DNA from: an uncultured Oscillospiraceae bacterium
Lineage (GTDB): Bacteria; Bacillota; Clostridia; Oscillospirales; Oscillospiraceae
Length of the DNA: 5,786 bases
Assembly: GCA_934569215.1 (NCBI GenBank)
Contig: CAKTKF010000091.1
Span: forward strand, 1-5,786
Direction of reading: 5' to 3'
The position numbers and the translations under genes are program-made. Shown in pieces: positions 1 to 5,786 of this stretch. Under the pieces are notes generated by a model. That model saw only the letters and a list, made by a program, of their open reading frames with translations, searched no databases and was not told the origin of the DNA. Position 1 is the stretch's first letter, and every line of letters starts with the position of its first letter.

Positions 1-803
1 ACGGCAAAGTAGATTCCCTCGGCGTCCCGTCCGGGTACGCCGATATCCCGGGGCTTTTTCGCGCCGCAGCACAGAACCACCGCGTCATAATTCTCTTTCA
101 GCTCCTCGGCGGAGACGTCCCGCCCTACGTCGGCGTTGGTGACGAACTCGATGCCCTCTTCTTCCAGAATCTTCACCCGGCGGTCGATGACCCACTTTTC
201 CAGCTTCATGTTGGGGATGCCGTACATCAGCAGGCCGCCCACCCGGTCGGCGCGCTCGTACATGGTCACCTTGTGGCCGCGCTTGTTCAGAAGATCGGCG
301 ACGGACAGCCCGGAGGGACCGGTGCCGACCACCGCCACCCGCTTTCCGGTGCGCGCCGGTGGCGGGACGGCGTGGATCGCGCCGCTTTCGTAGCCGTACT
401 CCACGATCGCCCGCTCGTTTTCCTTCACCGCCACGGGAGACCCCGTAGCCATGCCGCAGGTGCAGGCGGCCTCGCACAGCGCCGGGCAGACCCGGCTGGT
501 GAACTCCGGGTAGCGGTTTGTGGCAATGAGCCGCTTCGCCGCCAAGTCCCACCGCCCCTGATATACCAGATCGTTCCATTCGGGGATGAGGTTATTCAGG
601 GGGCAGCCGCTTGCCATGCCGCCGATCATCATGCCGCTCTGGCAGAAGGGCACGCCGCAGTCCATGCACCGTGCGCCCTGCGCCTGCTGTTCGTCGCAGT
701 GCAGCGGAATATGAAATTCGTTGAAGTTTTTGATACGTTCCTCAGGAGCGATCTCCCGGCTGGTCTGCCGGTCGATCTCCATAAATCCGGTGGGTTTTCC
801 CAT
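1..803 (-). CDS. gltD: Glutamate synthase small (beta) subunit, N-terminal 267 residues (runs off the left edge)
   Basis: This is the NAD(P)H-oxidising, FAD-containing subunit of GOGAT; it passes electrons through iron-sulfur clusters to the FMN of GltB in the cytoplasm. I translated it directly from the minus strand, starting at ATG 803-801; the frame stays open to base 1. The protein starts [13 protein letters not shown]. An N-terminal iron-sulfur region carries C46, C49 and C54 (CMDCGVPFC), C67, then C106, C110, C114 and C116 ([13 protein letters not shown]), the cysteine-rich pattern that binds the two [4Fe-4S] clusters in this family. It is followed by the FAD dinucleotide fold GTGPSGL (160-166), with E183 ending the second strand and the family motif [15 protein letters not shown] (189-203). 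Full-length GltD is usually about 470-490 residues, so the NAD(P)H-binding part lies outside the window. M8 is a possible alternative start, but the well-placed ribosome binding site favours M1. Related proteins with this fold (the dihydropyrimidine dehydrogenase N-terminal part, NfnL-like subunits) are less likely because gltB is directly upstream. Confidence 0.96.
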   Translation of the reverse strand, partial: MGKPTGFMEIDRQTSREIAPEERIKNFNEFHIPLHCDEQQAQGARCMDCGVPFCQSGMMIGGMASGCPLNNLIPEWNDLVYQGRWDLAAKRLIATNRYPEFTSRVCPALCEAACTCGMATGSPVAVKENERAIVEYGYESGAIHAVPPPARTGKRVAVVGTGPSGLSVADLLNKRGHKVTMYERADRVGGLLMYGIPNMKLEKWVIDRRVKILEEEGIEFVTNADVGRDVSAEELKENYDAVVLCCGAKKPRDIGVPGRDAEGIYFA

Positions 804-810
804 ATTCCCG

Positions 811-817
811 CCTCCTT
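811..817 (-). promoter_or_regulatory. Ribosome binding site of gltD, overlapping the gltB stop codon
   Basis: The minus strand reads TAAGGAGG and then seven bases before ATG 803. The TAA of gltB (818-816) supplies the first two A's of the AAGGAGG Shine-Dalgarno sequence. A ribosome terminating on gltB therefore sits on the gltD initiation site. This fits translational coupling, which would help keep the two subunits in step. The site also settles M1 as the gltD start. Confidence 0.9.
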
Positions 818-3800
818 ATTTACCGTTTTTCATGGCGTAAAACGCCTCGATCTGCGCCTGCTCGCTGTCCTCGCCCTTTTCCTCCATCTGGGCGATCAGG
901 CGGAGCATCTTATCATAGTCGTGGGGCAGAACCTTCTTGAACTTTGGCAGATATTCGCCGAAGTTTTCCAGAATTTCCTTGCCCCTGGGGGAGCCGGTGG
1001 CCTCCACATGCTCCCGGATCAGGTCTTTCAGCAGGGACACATCGTACTTATGCTCCACGCTTTCCAGCGTGACCATATCCTTGTTCACCCGCTGGTAAAA
1101 ATCCCAATCCTCGTCCAGCACGTAGGCGATGCCGCCGCTCATGCCTGCGGCGAAGTTCTTGCCGGTCTTGCCCAGCACCACCACCGTGCCGCCGGTCATG
1201 TACTCGCAGCCGTGGTCACCCACACCCTCCACCACGGCGACGGCACCGGAATTGCGGACGCAGAACCGCTCCCCGGCCACGCCGTTGATGAACGCCTTGC
1301 CGCCGGTGGCGCCGTAGAAGGCCACGTTGCCGATCAGGATATTTTCACTGCGGTCATAGGTCACGTTCTTCGGCGGATAAACGATGATTTTGCCGCCGGA
1401 AAGTCCCTTGCCCAGATAGTCGTTGCTGTCGCCGATCAGTTCCAGCGTCAGCCCCTTGGGGATGAACGCGCCGAAGCTCTGGCCGCCGTAGCCGGTGCAG
1501 ACCACGCGGAAGGTGTCGTCCGGAAGGGTGTTGCCGAATTTCGCCGTGATCTCGCTGCCGAAAATGCTGCCGAAGGTGCGGTCGGTGTTGCCCACCTCCA
1601 TCTGAACGGTCGTGGGTTTAGGCTCGGCCATATCGAAGCTCTTTTTGAACTTCTTCATCAGCACCTTCATGTCGGGAGTCTGTTCCAGCTTGAAGTCGTA
1701 CACCGCCTTGGGGTCAAAGTGGACATTGGTGTTCTCCACCAGCGGGTTTTGCAGCAATCCCGACAAATCCATTTCGCTGGCGCGGGAACCGGTGGGGGCG
1801 GGACGCACCTTCAGCAAGTCCGTGCGGCCTACCAGCTCGTCTACCGTGCGCACGCCCAGCTTCGCCATGTATTCCCGCAGCTCCTGGGCCATGAACTTCA
1901 TGAAGTTCATCACGTACTCGGGCTTGCCTATGAACTTCTTTCTCAGCTCGGGATTCTGGGTGCAGATGCCCATGGGGCAGGTGTCCAGATTGCACACCCG
2001 CATCATCACGCAGCCCATGGCCACCAGCGGGCCGGTGCCGAAGCCGAATTCCTCCGCGCCCAGCATGGCGGCGATGGCCACGTCCCGGCCGCTCATGAGC
2101 TTACTGTCGGACTCAATGCGCACGCGGGAACGCAGACCGTTCATGATGAGGCACTGGTGCGCCTCCGCGATGCCCAGCTCCCAGGGAAGCCCGGCGTTGT
2201 GGATGGAGGAATTGATGGACGCCGCACCTGTGCCGCCGTCAAAGCCGGAGATCAGGATGACCTCCGCACCGGCCTTGGCCACGCCGGCGGCAATGGTGCC
2301 GACACCCGCTTCGCTCACCAGCTTGACGTTGATGGCGGCATTCCGGTTGGCGCATTTCAGGTCGTAGATCAGCTGCGCCAGATCTTCAATGGAATAGATA
2401 TCGTGATGGGGCGGCGGGGAAATCAGCCCCACGCCCGTGGTGGAGTGACGGCACTTTGCCACCCAGGGGTACACCTTGCCGCCGGGAAGCTGGCCGCCCT
2501 CGCCGGGCTTTGCGCCCTGCGCCATTTTGATCTGAATTTCCTTGGCGGAAACCAGGTATTTGCTGGTAACGCCGAACCGGGCGGAGGCGACCTGCTTGAT
2601 GGCGGAATTCCGCTCTGTGCCGTAGCGTTCCTCGTCCTCGCCGCCCTCGCCGGTGTTGGACTTGCCGCCCAGACGGTTCATGGCGATGGCAAGGCATTCA
2701 TGGGCTTCCTTGGACAGCGCGCCGTAGCTCATGGCGGCGGTCTTGAAGCGCTTGACGATGGCGTCTACCCCTTCCACTTCCTCAATGGGGACGCCGGTTT
2801 CGGGGTAGTTAAATTCCAGCAGGCTCCGCAGGTGCATATCGTCGCCGCCCCCGTTGGCTGCGGCGGCGGTGTACTGCTTGAACTTGCCGTAGTCCCCCGT
2901 CCACACCGCCTGCTGTAACAGATGGATGGTCTGGGGATTGTACAGGTGCTGCTCCGCCGCGCTCCCGCTGCGGAATTTGTGGGCACCCACGCTGGGCAAA
3001 TCCATGTAAATGTCCAGCCCCAGCGGGTCGAACGCCTGCTGGTGACGGTCTTCCATGTCCTTCTGGATATCGTCGATGGTAATGCCGCCCACCCGGCTGA
3101 CGGTGTTGGTGAAGTATTTGTCAATGACCTCTTTGCTGATGCCCACCGCCTCGAAAATCTGGCTGCCCTGATAGGACTGGATGGTGGAAATGCCCATCTT
3201 GGAGGCGATCTTCACGATACCCGCCAGCACCGCCTTGTTGTAATCGTTGACGGCGGCATAGAAATCCTTTTCCAGCAGCCCGTCGCTGATCAGGCTGCCG
3301 ATGCTCTCCTGGGCAAGATACGGATTGATGGCGCAGGCGCCGAAGCCGAGAAGTGTAGCAAAATCATGAACGAGCCGGGGTTCGCCGCTTTCCAGAATCA
3401 ATGCCATAGCGGTACGCTTCCGGGTGCGAACCAGATATTTGGACACTGCACTGACGGCCAGCAGGCTGGGAATGGCAACGTGATACTCGTCAATATCCCG
3501 GTCAGACAGAATCAGGATGTTCGTGCCGTCCCGGTACGCCCGGTCAACGTCCACGAACAGCCGGTCGATGGCCTTTTCCAGGGGGGTGTTTTTATAGTAG
3601 CAGATGGACACCGTCTCCACCTTGAAGCCGGGGACGTCCATGGTCTTGATTTTCAGCAAGTCCGTCTCCGTGAGGATGGGGTTGTTGATTTTCAGGACCT
3701 TACAGTTTTCCGCGTCCTCCTCCAGCAGATTGCCCTGAGCACCCACGTATACGGTGGTGGAGGTGACGATCTTCTCCCGCAGCGCGTCGATGGGGGGATT

Positions 3801-5369
3801 CGTGACCTGGGCGAACATCTGCTTGAAATACTCGAACAGCGGCGGGCGGGTGTGGCTGAGGACGGCCAGCGGGGTGTCGCTGCCCATTGCGCCGGAGGGT
3901 TCCGCGCCGTTTTTCGCCATGGGGAGCATGATGGTCTTCAAATCCTCGTAGCGGTAGCCGAAGGCCTTCTGAAGCCGTACCATTTCTTCTCTCGTATAGG
4001 AGGGGATTTTCCGGTTGGGAACCGTCAGATCGGCGAGGTTGACCAGATTCCGATCCAGCCATTCGCCGTAGGGCTGGCGGCTGGCGTACTCCGCTTTCAG
4101 GTGCTCATCGTCCACCAGCTCGCCCTTCACCGTGTCCACCAGCAGCATCTTGCCGGGACGCAGGCGGTCTTTTCGGATAACATGTTCCTGCGGGATGTCC
4201 AGTACGCCCACTTCACTGGAAAGGATGAGACGTCCGTCGTCGGTGATGTAATAGCGGCTGGGGCGCAGACCGTTCCGGTCAAGGACAGCACCCATCACGT
4301 CGCCGTCGCTGAACAGAATGGACGCAGGGCCGTCCCAGGGCTCCAGCATGGTAGCATAATACTGGTAAAAGTCCTTCTTCTTTTGATCCATGTTCCGGTT
4401 GTTGCTCCACGGTTCCGGGATGGTGACCATCACCGCCAGGGGCAGATCCATGCCGTTCATGACCATGAATTCCAGGGTGTTGTCCAGCATGGCGGAGTCG
4501 GAACCGCCCTGGTTGACAATGGGCAGCACCTTGGTCATGTCGTCCTTCAGAAAGCGGCTGGCAATGGTCTCCTCCCGGGCGAGCATGGTGTCCACGTTCC
4601 CCCGGATGGTGTTGATCTCACCGTTGTGGAGAATGAACCGGTTGGGGTGCGCCCGGTTCCAACTGGGGGAGGTGTTGGTGGAGAAACGGCTGTGCACCAT
4701 GCCGATGGCGGTCTCATAGTCCTCGTCCTGTAAATCCGGGTAGAACTGCCGCAGCTCCTTGACCAGAAACATGCCCTTGTACACGATGGTACGGCTGGAC
4801 AGGCTGCACACGTAGGTCTCCTGACTGGATTGCTCGAACACCCGGCGCACCACATACAGCCGCCGGTCAAAGGCAATCCCGGCTTCGATTCTCGGCGGCT
4901 TTCCTACAAAGGCCTGCCAGATGCTGGGCATGCAGTCCCGCGCCTTCTGCCCCAGATACTCGGGGCATACCGGCACCTGCCGCCAGCCCAGGAAGGGCAG
5001 CCCCTCCTTCTTGCAGATGATCTCAAACAGCTTCTTCGCCTGATTGCGCTGCAATTCCTCCTGGGGGAAGAAGAACATGCCCACGCCGTATTCCCGTTCC
5101 GCGCCCAGGGTGATACCTGCGGCCGCGGCGGCCTTTGCAAAGAATTTGTGGCTGACCTGCAACAGGATGCCCACGCCGTCGCCGGTTTTTCCTTCGGCGT
5201 CCTTGCCTGCCCGGTGTTCCAGATGCTCCACGATTTGCAGCGCGTCGTCCAGCGTCCGGTGGCTCTTGCGTCCCTTGATATCCACCACTGCGCCGATGCC
5301 GCAGTTGTCGTGTTCAAACCGGGAATCGTACAACCCGGCCGGAGCTGTGCGTTCGGTGAAATTTTCCAT
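816..5369 (-). CDS. gltB: Glutamate synthase large (alpha) subunit, 1517 aa
   Basis: This subunit hydrolyses glutamine to glutamate and ammonia, channels the ammonia internally, and condenses it with 2-oxoglutarate at FMN to give a second glutamate (with GltD as NAD(P)H-oxidising partner, EC 1.4.1.13 type). All four expected domains are present in order. (1) A class II glutamine amidotransferase domain, about 23-430: C23 in HDNCGIG is the nucleophile, implying removal of a 22-residue propeptide; HSRFSTNT (226-233), HNGEIN (248-253) and NQGGSDSAM (286-294) are active-site motifs. (2) A linker and central domain, about 450-780. (3) The FMN barrel, about 800-1190: SYGALS (881-886), SNTGEGGED (904-912), GAKPGEGGQLPGGK (952-965) and SGFDGGTGA (1041-1049); C1120, C1126 and C1131 have the C-x5-C-x4-C spacing of the [3Fe-4S] cluster. 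(4) A C-terminal GXGXG beta-helix, about 1250-1450, with GYGGQSFG (1293-1300) and AGMSGGI (1408-1414). The length is normal for the family and no frameshift or lost catalytic residue is seen. Separate gltD downstream argues for the bacterial two-subunit enzyme rather than the ferredoxin-dependent single-chain form. In Bacillus the large subunit is called gltA. Confidence 0.98.
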   Translation of the reverse strand: MENFTERTAPAGLYDSRFEHDNCGIGAVVDIKGRKSHRTLDDALQIVEHLEHRAGKDAEGKTGDGVGILLQVSHKFFAKAAAAAGITLGAEREYGVGMFFFPQEELQRNQAKKLFEIICKKEGLPFLGWRQVPVCPEYLGQKARDCMPSIWQAFVGKPPRIEAGIAFDRRLYVVRRVFEQSSQETYVCSLSSRTIVYKGMFLVKELRQFYPDLQDEDYETAIGMVHSRFSTNTSPSWNRAHPNRFILHNGEINTIRGNVDTMLAREETIASRFLKDDMTKVLPIVNQGGSDSAMLDNTLEFMVMNGMDLPLAVMVTIPEPWSNNRNMDQKKKDFYQYYATMLEPWDGPASILFSDGDVMGAVLDRNGLRPSRYYITDDGRLILSSEVGVLDIPQEHVIRKDRLRPGKMLLVDTVKGELVDDEHLKAEYASRQPYGEWLDRNLVNLADLTVPNRKIPSYTREEMVRLQKAFGYRYEDLKTIMLPMAKNGAEPSGAMGSDTPLAVLSHTRPPLFEYFKQMFAQVTNPPIDALREKIVTSTTVYVGAQGNLLEEDAENCKVLKINNPILTETDLLKIKTMDVPGFKVETVSICYYKNTPLEKAIDRLFVDVDRAYRDGTNILILSDRDIDEYHVAIPSLLAVSAVSKYLVRTRKRTAMALILESGEPRLVHDFATLLGFGACAINPYLAQESIGSLISDGLLEKDFYAAVNDYNKAVLAGIVKIASKMGISTIQSYQGSQIFEAVGISKEVIDKYFTNTVSRVGGITIDDIQKDMEDRHQQAFDPLGLDIYMDLPSVGAHKFRSGSAAEQHLYNPQTIHLLQQAVWTGDYGKFKQYTAAAANGGGDDMHLRSLLEFNYPETGVPIEEVEGVDAIVKRFKTAAMSYGALSKEAHECLAIAMNRLGGKSNTGEGGEDEERYGTERNSAIKQVASARFGVTSKYLVSAKEIQIKMAQGAKPGEGGQLPGGKVYPWVAKCRHSTTGVGLISPPPHHDIYSIEDLAQLIYDLKCANRNAAINVKLVSEAGVGTIAAGVAKAGAEVILISGFDGGTGAASINSSIHNAGLPWELGIAEAHQCLIMNGLRSRVRIESDSKLMSGRDVAIAAMLGAEEFGFGTGPLVAMGCVMMRVCNLDTCPMGICTQNPELRKKFIGKPEYVMNFMKFMAQELREYMAKLGVRTVDELVGRTDLLKVRPAPTGSRASEMDLSGLLQNPLVENTNVHFDPKAVYDFKLEQTPDMKVLMKKFKKSFDMAEPKPTTVQMEVGNTDRTFGSIFGSEITAKFGNTLPDDTFRVVCTGYGGQSFGAFIPKGLTLELIGDSNDYLGKGLSGGKIIVYPPKNVTYDRSENILIGNVAFYGATGGKAFINGVAGERFCVRNSGAVAVVEGVGDHGCEYMTGGTVVVLGKTGKNFAAGMSGGIAYVLDEDWDFYQRVNKDMVTLESVEHKYDVSLLKDLIREHVEATGSPRGKEILENFGEYLPKFKKVLPHDYDKMLRLIAQMEEKGEDSEQAQIEAFYAMKNGK

Positions 5370-5377
5370 GGTTTTTT

Positions 5378-5383
5378 CTCCTT
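5378..5383 (-). promoter_or_regulatory. Ribosome binding site of gltB
   Basis: The minus strand reads AAGGAG, then the eight-base spacer AAAAAACC, then ATG 5369-5367. This is a canonical Shine-Dalgarno sequence at good spacing, and it fixes the gltB start at M1, ahead of the 22-residue propeptide. It begins only eight bases after the T run of the upstream hairpin, so nearly the whole predicted leader is taken up by that hairpin, its T run and this site. Confidence 0.9.
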
Positions 5384-5391
5384 CAGGCTAC

Positions 5392-5450
5392 AAAAAAATA
5401 AATGGCGTTTCCGCGCACAGGGCAAAAATGCCCCGTGGGGGAACGCCATT
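5392..5450 (-). terminator. Intrinsic terminator-like hairpin in the gltB leader (candidate attenuator)
   Basis: On the minus strand, AATGGCGTT (5450-5442) pairs perfectly with AACGCCATT (5409-5401). Inside, after a mismatch and a small internal loop, CACGGGGC (5437-5430) pairs with GCCCTGTG (5423-5416), with one G-U pair, around the six-base loop ATTTTT. The outer stem is followed at once by TA and seven T's (5398-5392). Hairpin plus T run is the standard shape of a Rho-independent terminator, and only this strand has the T run. It lies between the predicted promoter and the gltB ribosome binding site, and only 22 bases separate it from the ATG, so no separate promoter is likely to fit downstream of it. 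Either it attenuates gltBD transcription, or it ends an upstream minus-strand transcript and gltBD depends on read-through. Attenuation is my inference; the structure is seen directly. Confidence 0.75.
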
Positions 5451-5463
5451 GTTCTCTGGGCTT

Positions 5464-5492
5464 ATGATAGCACAACGTGCAAAACTTTACAA
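5464..5492 (-). promoter_or_regulatory. Predicted sigma-A-type promoter of gltBD with extended -10
   Basis: The minus strand carries TTGTAA (5492-5487, four of six matches to TTGACA), a 17-base spacer, and TATCAT (5469-5464, five of six matches to TATAAT). TGC lies directly before the -10, giving the extended TGn element. Transcription would begin near 5457, seven bases past the -10, giving a leader of about 88 bases that starts just before the terminator-like hairpin. The promoter is predicted from sequence only; it is the best match I found in the 417-base upstream region. Confidence 0.65.
5470..5480. promoter_or_regulatory. Short palindrome in the promoter spacer (possible operator)
   Basis: The sequence GCAC-GTT-GTGC (minus strand, 5480-5470) has perfect four-base arms around three bases. 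It sits in the 17-base spacer, abutting the predicted -10. A protein bound here would block RNA polymerase. The arms are short, so it may be chance, and no specific regulator can be named. Confidence 0.3.
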
Positions 5493-5496
5493 GGCA

Positions 5497-5516
5497 GAAG
5501 AAATCACGTTTTCTTC
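5497..5516. promoter_or_regulatory. 7-6-7 inverted repeat just upstream of the gltB -35 (candidate regulator site)
   Basis: On the plus strand, GAAGAAA (5497-5503) and TTTCTTC (5510-5516) are perfect inverted arms around TCACGT. The repeat ends four bases before the predicted -35, which places it at about -40 to -60 relative to a start near 5457, the usual position for an activator. Known gltBD-type operons are often controlled by regulators binding upstream, for example LysR-type GltC in Bacillus. I cannot assign a regulator here: the core does not let me recognise a known box. Confidence 0.45.
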
Positions 5517-5574
5517 CGGTATCTTTGTTTCATTTGCCCAAAAAGCGGCGAAAAGATGCGAAAAATGGATTGCC

Positions 5575-5629
5575 CCCCTTGCCTCTCCCTATGGGAGAGG
5601 TGGACGAGCGAAGCGAGGACGGAGAGGGG
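5575..5629 (+). repeat. Palindromic repeat unit A (half of a facing pair)
   Basis: This unit begins CCCCTTG, continues with a perfect eight-base-pair hairpin, CCTCTCCC (5582-5589) TAT GGGAGAGG (5593-5600), then a second segment containing the mirror-symmetric GAGCGAAGCGAG (5606-5617), and closes with GGAGAGGGG (5621-5629). Read in reverse complement, unit B has the same layout: CCCCTTG, a C-rich/G-rich hairpin, a second short hairpin segment and a GAGAGGG end. From memory, similar units are scattered between genes in G+C-rich gut Clostridia (Oscillospiraceae); this was not searched. It is not coding, although frames remain open across it. Confidence 0.65.
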
Positions 5630-5645
5630 AAACTAGGCTGCAATA

Positions 5646-5695
5646 CCCTCTCAGTCACCTGCGGTGACAGCTCCCCCAGCGGGGGAGCCAAGGGG
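5646..5695 (-). repeat. Palindromic repeat unit B (inverted relative to unit A)
   Basis: On the plus strand this reads CCCTCTC (5646-5652), a six-base-pair hairpin GTCACC TGC GGTGAC (5654-5668), an eight-base-pair hairpin GCTCCCCC AGC GGGGGAGC (5670-5688) and CAAGGGG (5689-5695). Its ends mirror those of unit A, so the two units together form an imperfect inverted repeat of about 120 bases with CCCCTTG/CAAGGGG termini and a 16-base centre. The hairpin arms differ in sequence from those of unit A although the layout is kept. Confidence 0.65.
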
Positions 5696-5713
5696 AAGCC
5701 TGTTGACACGAGA

Positions 5714-5745
5714 AATGGAGCGTATCTGTACCGATACGCTCCATT
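5714..5745. repeat. Perfect 13-base-pair hairpin, possible terminator of an upstream gene
   Basis: AATGGAGCGTATC (5714-5726) and GATACGCTCCATT (5733-5745) are perfect inverted arms around the six-base loop TGTACC. No immediate T run follows on either strand: the plus strand has CACTG before four T's, and the minus strand continues TCTCG. A terminator role is therefore possible but not clear. On the minus strand, a TGA (5747-5745) sits at the very start of the hairpin, closing a frame that enters from the right edge, which would suit the end of an upstream gene. Confidence 0.5.
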
Positions 5746-5786
5746 CACTGTTTTACGACCACCCAATAAATGCTTACGGGGTTTTT

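Larger units (their letters stand above)
5370..5786. other. Intergenic control region with no convincing gene
   Basis: These 417 bases hold the gltB leader and promoter elements (5378-5516), a paired palindromic repeat element (5575-5695) and one further hairpin (5714-5745), each listed separately. The stretch 5517-5574 shows only A-rich sequence on the plus strand with no clear site. The bases from 5748 to the right edge could be the tail of an upstream minus-strand gene, but 13 codons are too few to call. Confidence 0.7.

Noticed and set aside
273..2918. A plus-strand open frame of 881 codons opposite gltD and the 3' half of gltB
   Set aside because: It lies antisense to two clearly recognised genes, crosses their junction, and its translation is rich in His, Gly and Ala with no recognisable domain. 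Long antisense frames are expected opposite G+C-rich genes that avoid TTA, CTA and TCA codons.
2922..4733. A plus-strand open frame of 603 codons opposite gltB
   Set aside because: It has the same antisense position, composition and lack of any family motif as the 881-codon frame; it is a shadow of gltB codon usage.
5606..5617. The mirror-symmetric GAGCGAAGCGAG as a separate DNA-binding site
   Set aside because: It is mirror symmetry rather than dyad symmetry, so it is not expected to bind a dimeric regulator, and it lies inside repeat unit A.
4830..5636. A plus-strand open frame of 268 codons running from gltB into the intergenic repeats
   Set aside because: It is antisense to the conserved amidotransferase domain, and then reads through the promoter, terminator hairpin and repeat unit A, which have their own explanations.
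5703..5728. A perfect TTGACA (-35 consensus) on the plus strand at 5703-5708
   Set aside because: No acceptable -10 follows at 16-18 bases; the best TATCTG is only 14 bases away and lies in the hairpin arm. There is also no plus-strand gene to serve.
5530..5766. A minus-strand open frame of 78 codons (TTG start) upstream of gltB
   Set aside because: Most of it is translated palindromic repeat, it has no ATG and no ribosome binding site, and it gives a Pro/Ser/Arg-rich protein with no recognisable features.
1..5786. CRISPR arrays, tRNA or rRNA genes, toxin-antitoxin pairs, or a defence island
   Set aside because: I saw no regularly spaced direct repeats, tRNA-like folds or rRNA sequence, and no recognisable small gene pairs. 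The window is a housekeeping nitrogen-assimilation operon with its control region.

Overview
The window is a G+C-rich bacterial segment carrying the two subunits of glutamate synthase (GOGAT), both on the minus strand, plus the complete upstream control region. The large-subunit gene gltB (816-5369) is intact. The small-subunit gene gltD starts at 803 and runs off the left edge of the window, so only its first 267 codons are present. The two genes are 12 bases apart, with the gltD Shine-Dalgarno sequence lying on top of the gltB stop codon, which is a tight, probably translationally coupled operon. Together the products make the NAD(P)H-dependent GOGAT that, with glutamine synthetase, assimilates ammonia into glutamate.

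From 5370 to the right edge (417 bases) I see no convincing gene. Reading in the direction of transcription (right to left), it holds: a strong hairpin (5714-5745); a pair of facing, related palindromic repeat units (5575-5629 and 5646-5695); a 7-6-7 inverted repeat (5497-5516) that ends four bases before a predicted -35; an extended -10 sigma-A-like promoter (5492-5464) with a small palindrome in its spacer; a long hairpin followed by a seven-T run (5450-5392); and the gltB ribosome binding site (5383-5378). The hairpin plus T run has the shape of an intrinsic terminator, yet it lies between the predicted promoter and the gltB start. This suggests that gltBD expression is controlled by premature termination, possibly on top of control by a DNA-binding regulator at the inverted repeat.

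The organism is most likely an anaerobic Gram-positive of the class Clostridia, perhaps the Oscillospiraceae/Ruminococcaceae group of the gut. The reasons are strong AGGAGG-type ribosome binding sites, sigma-A-like promoter elements, the Firmicutes-style GltD N-terminus, and intergenic palindromic units of a type I recall from G+C-rich gut Clostridia. This assignment is inference from memory, not from a search.

The coding part is ordinary core nitrogen metabolism. I do not see a new multi-gene system. The parts worth a second look are in the 5370-5786 control region.
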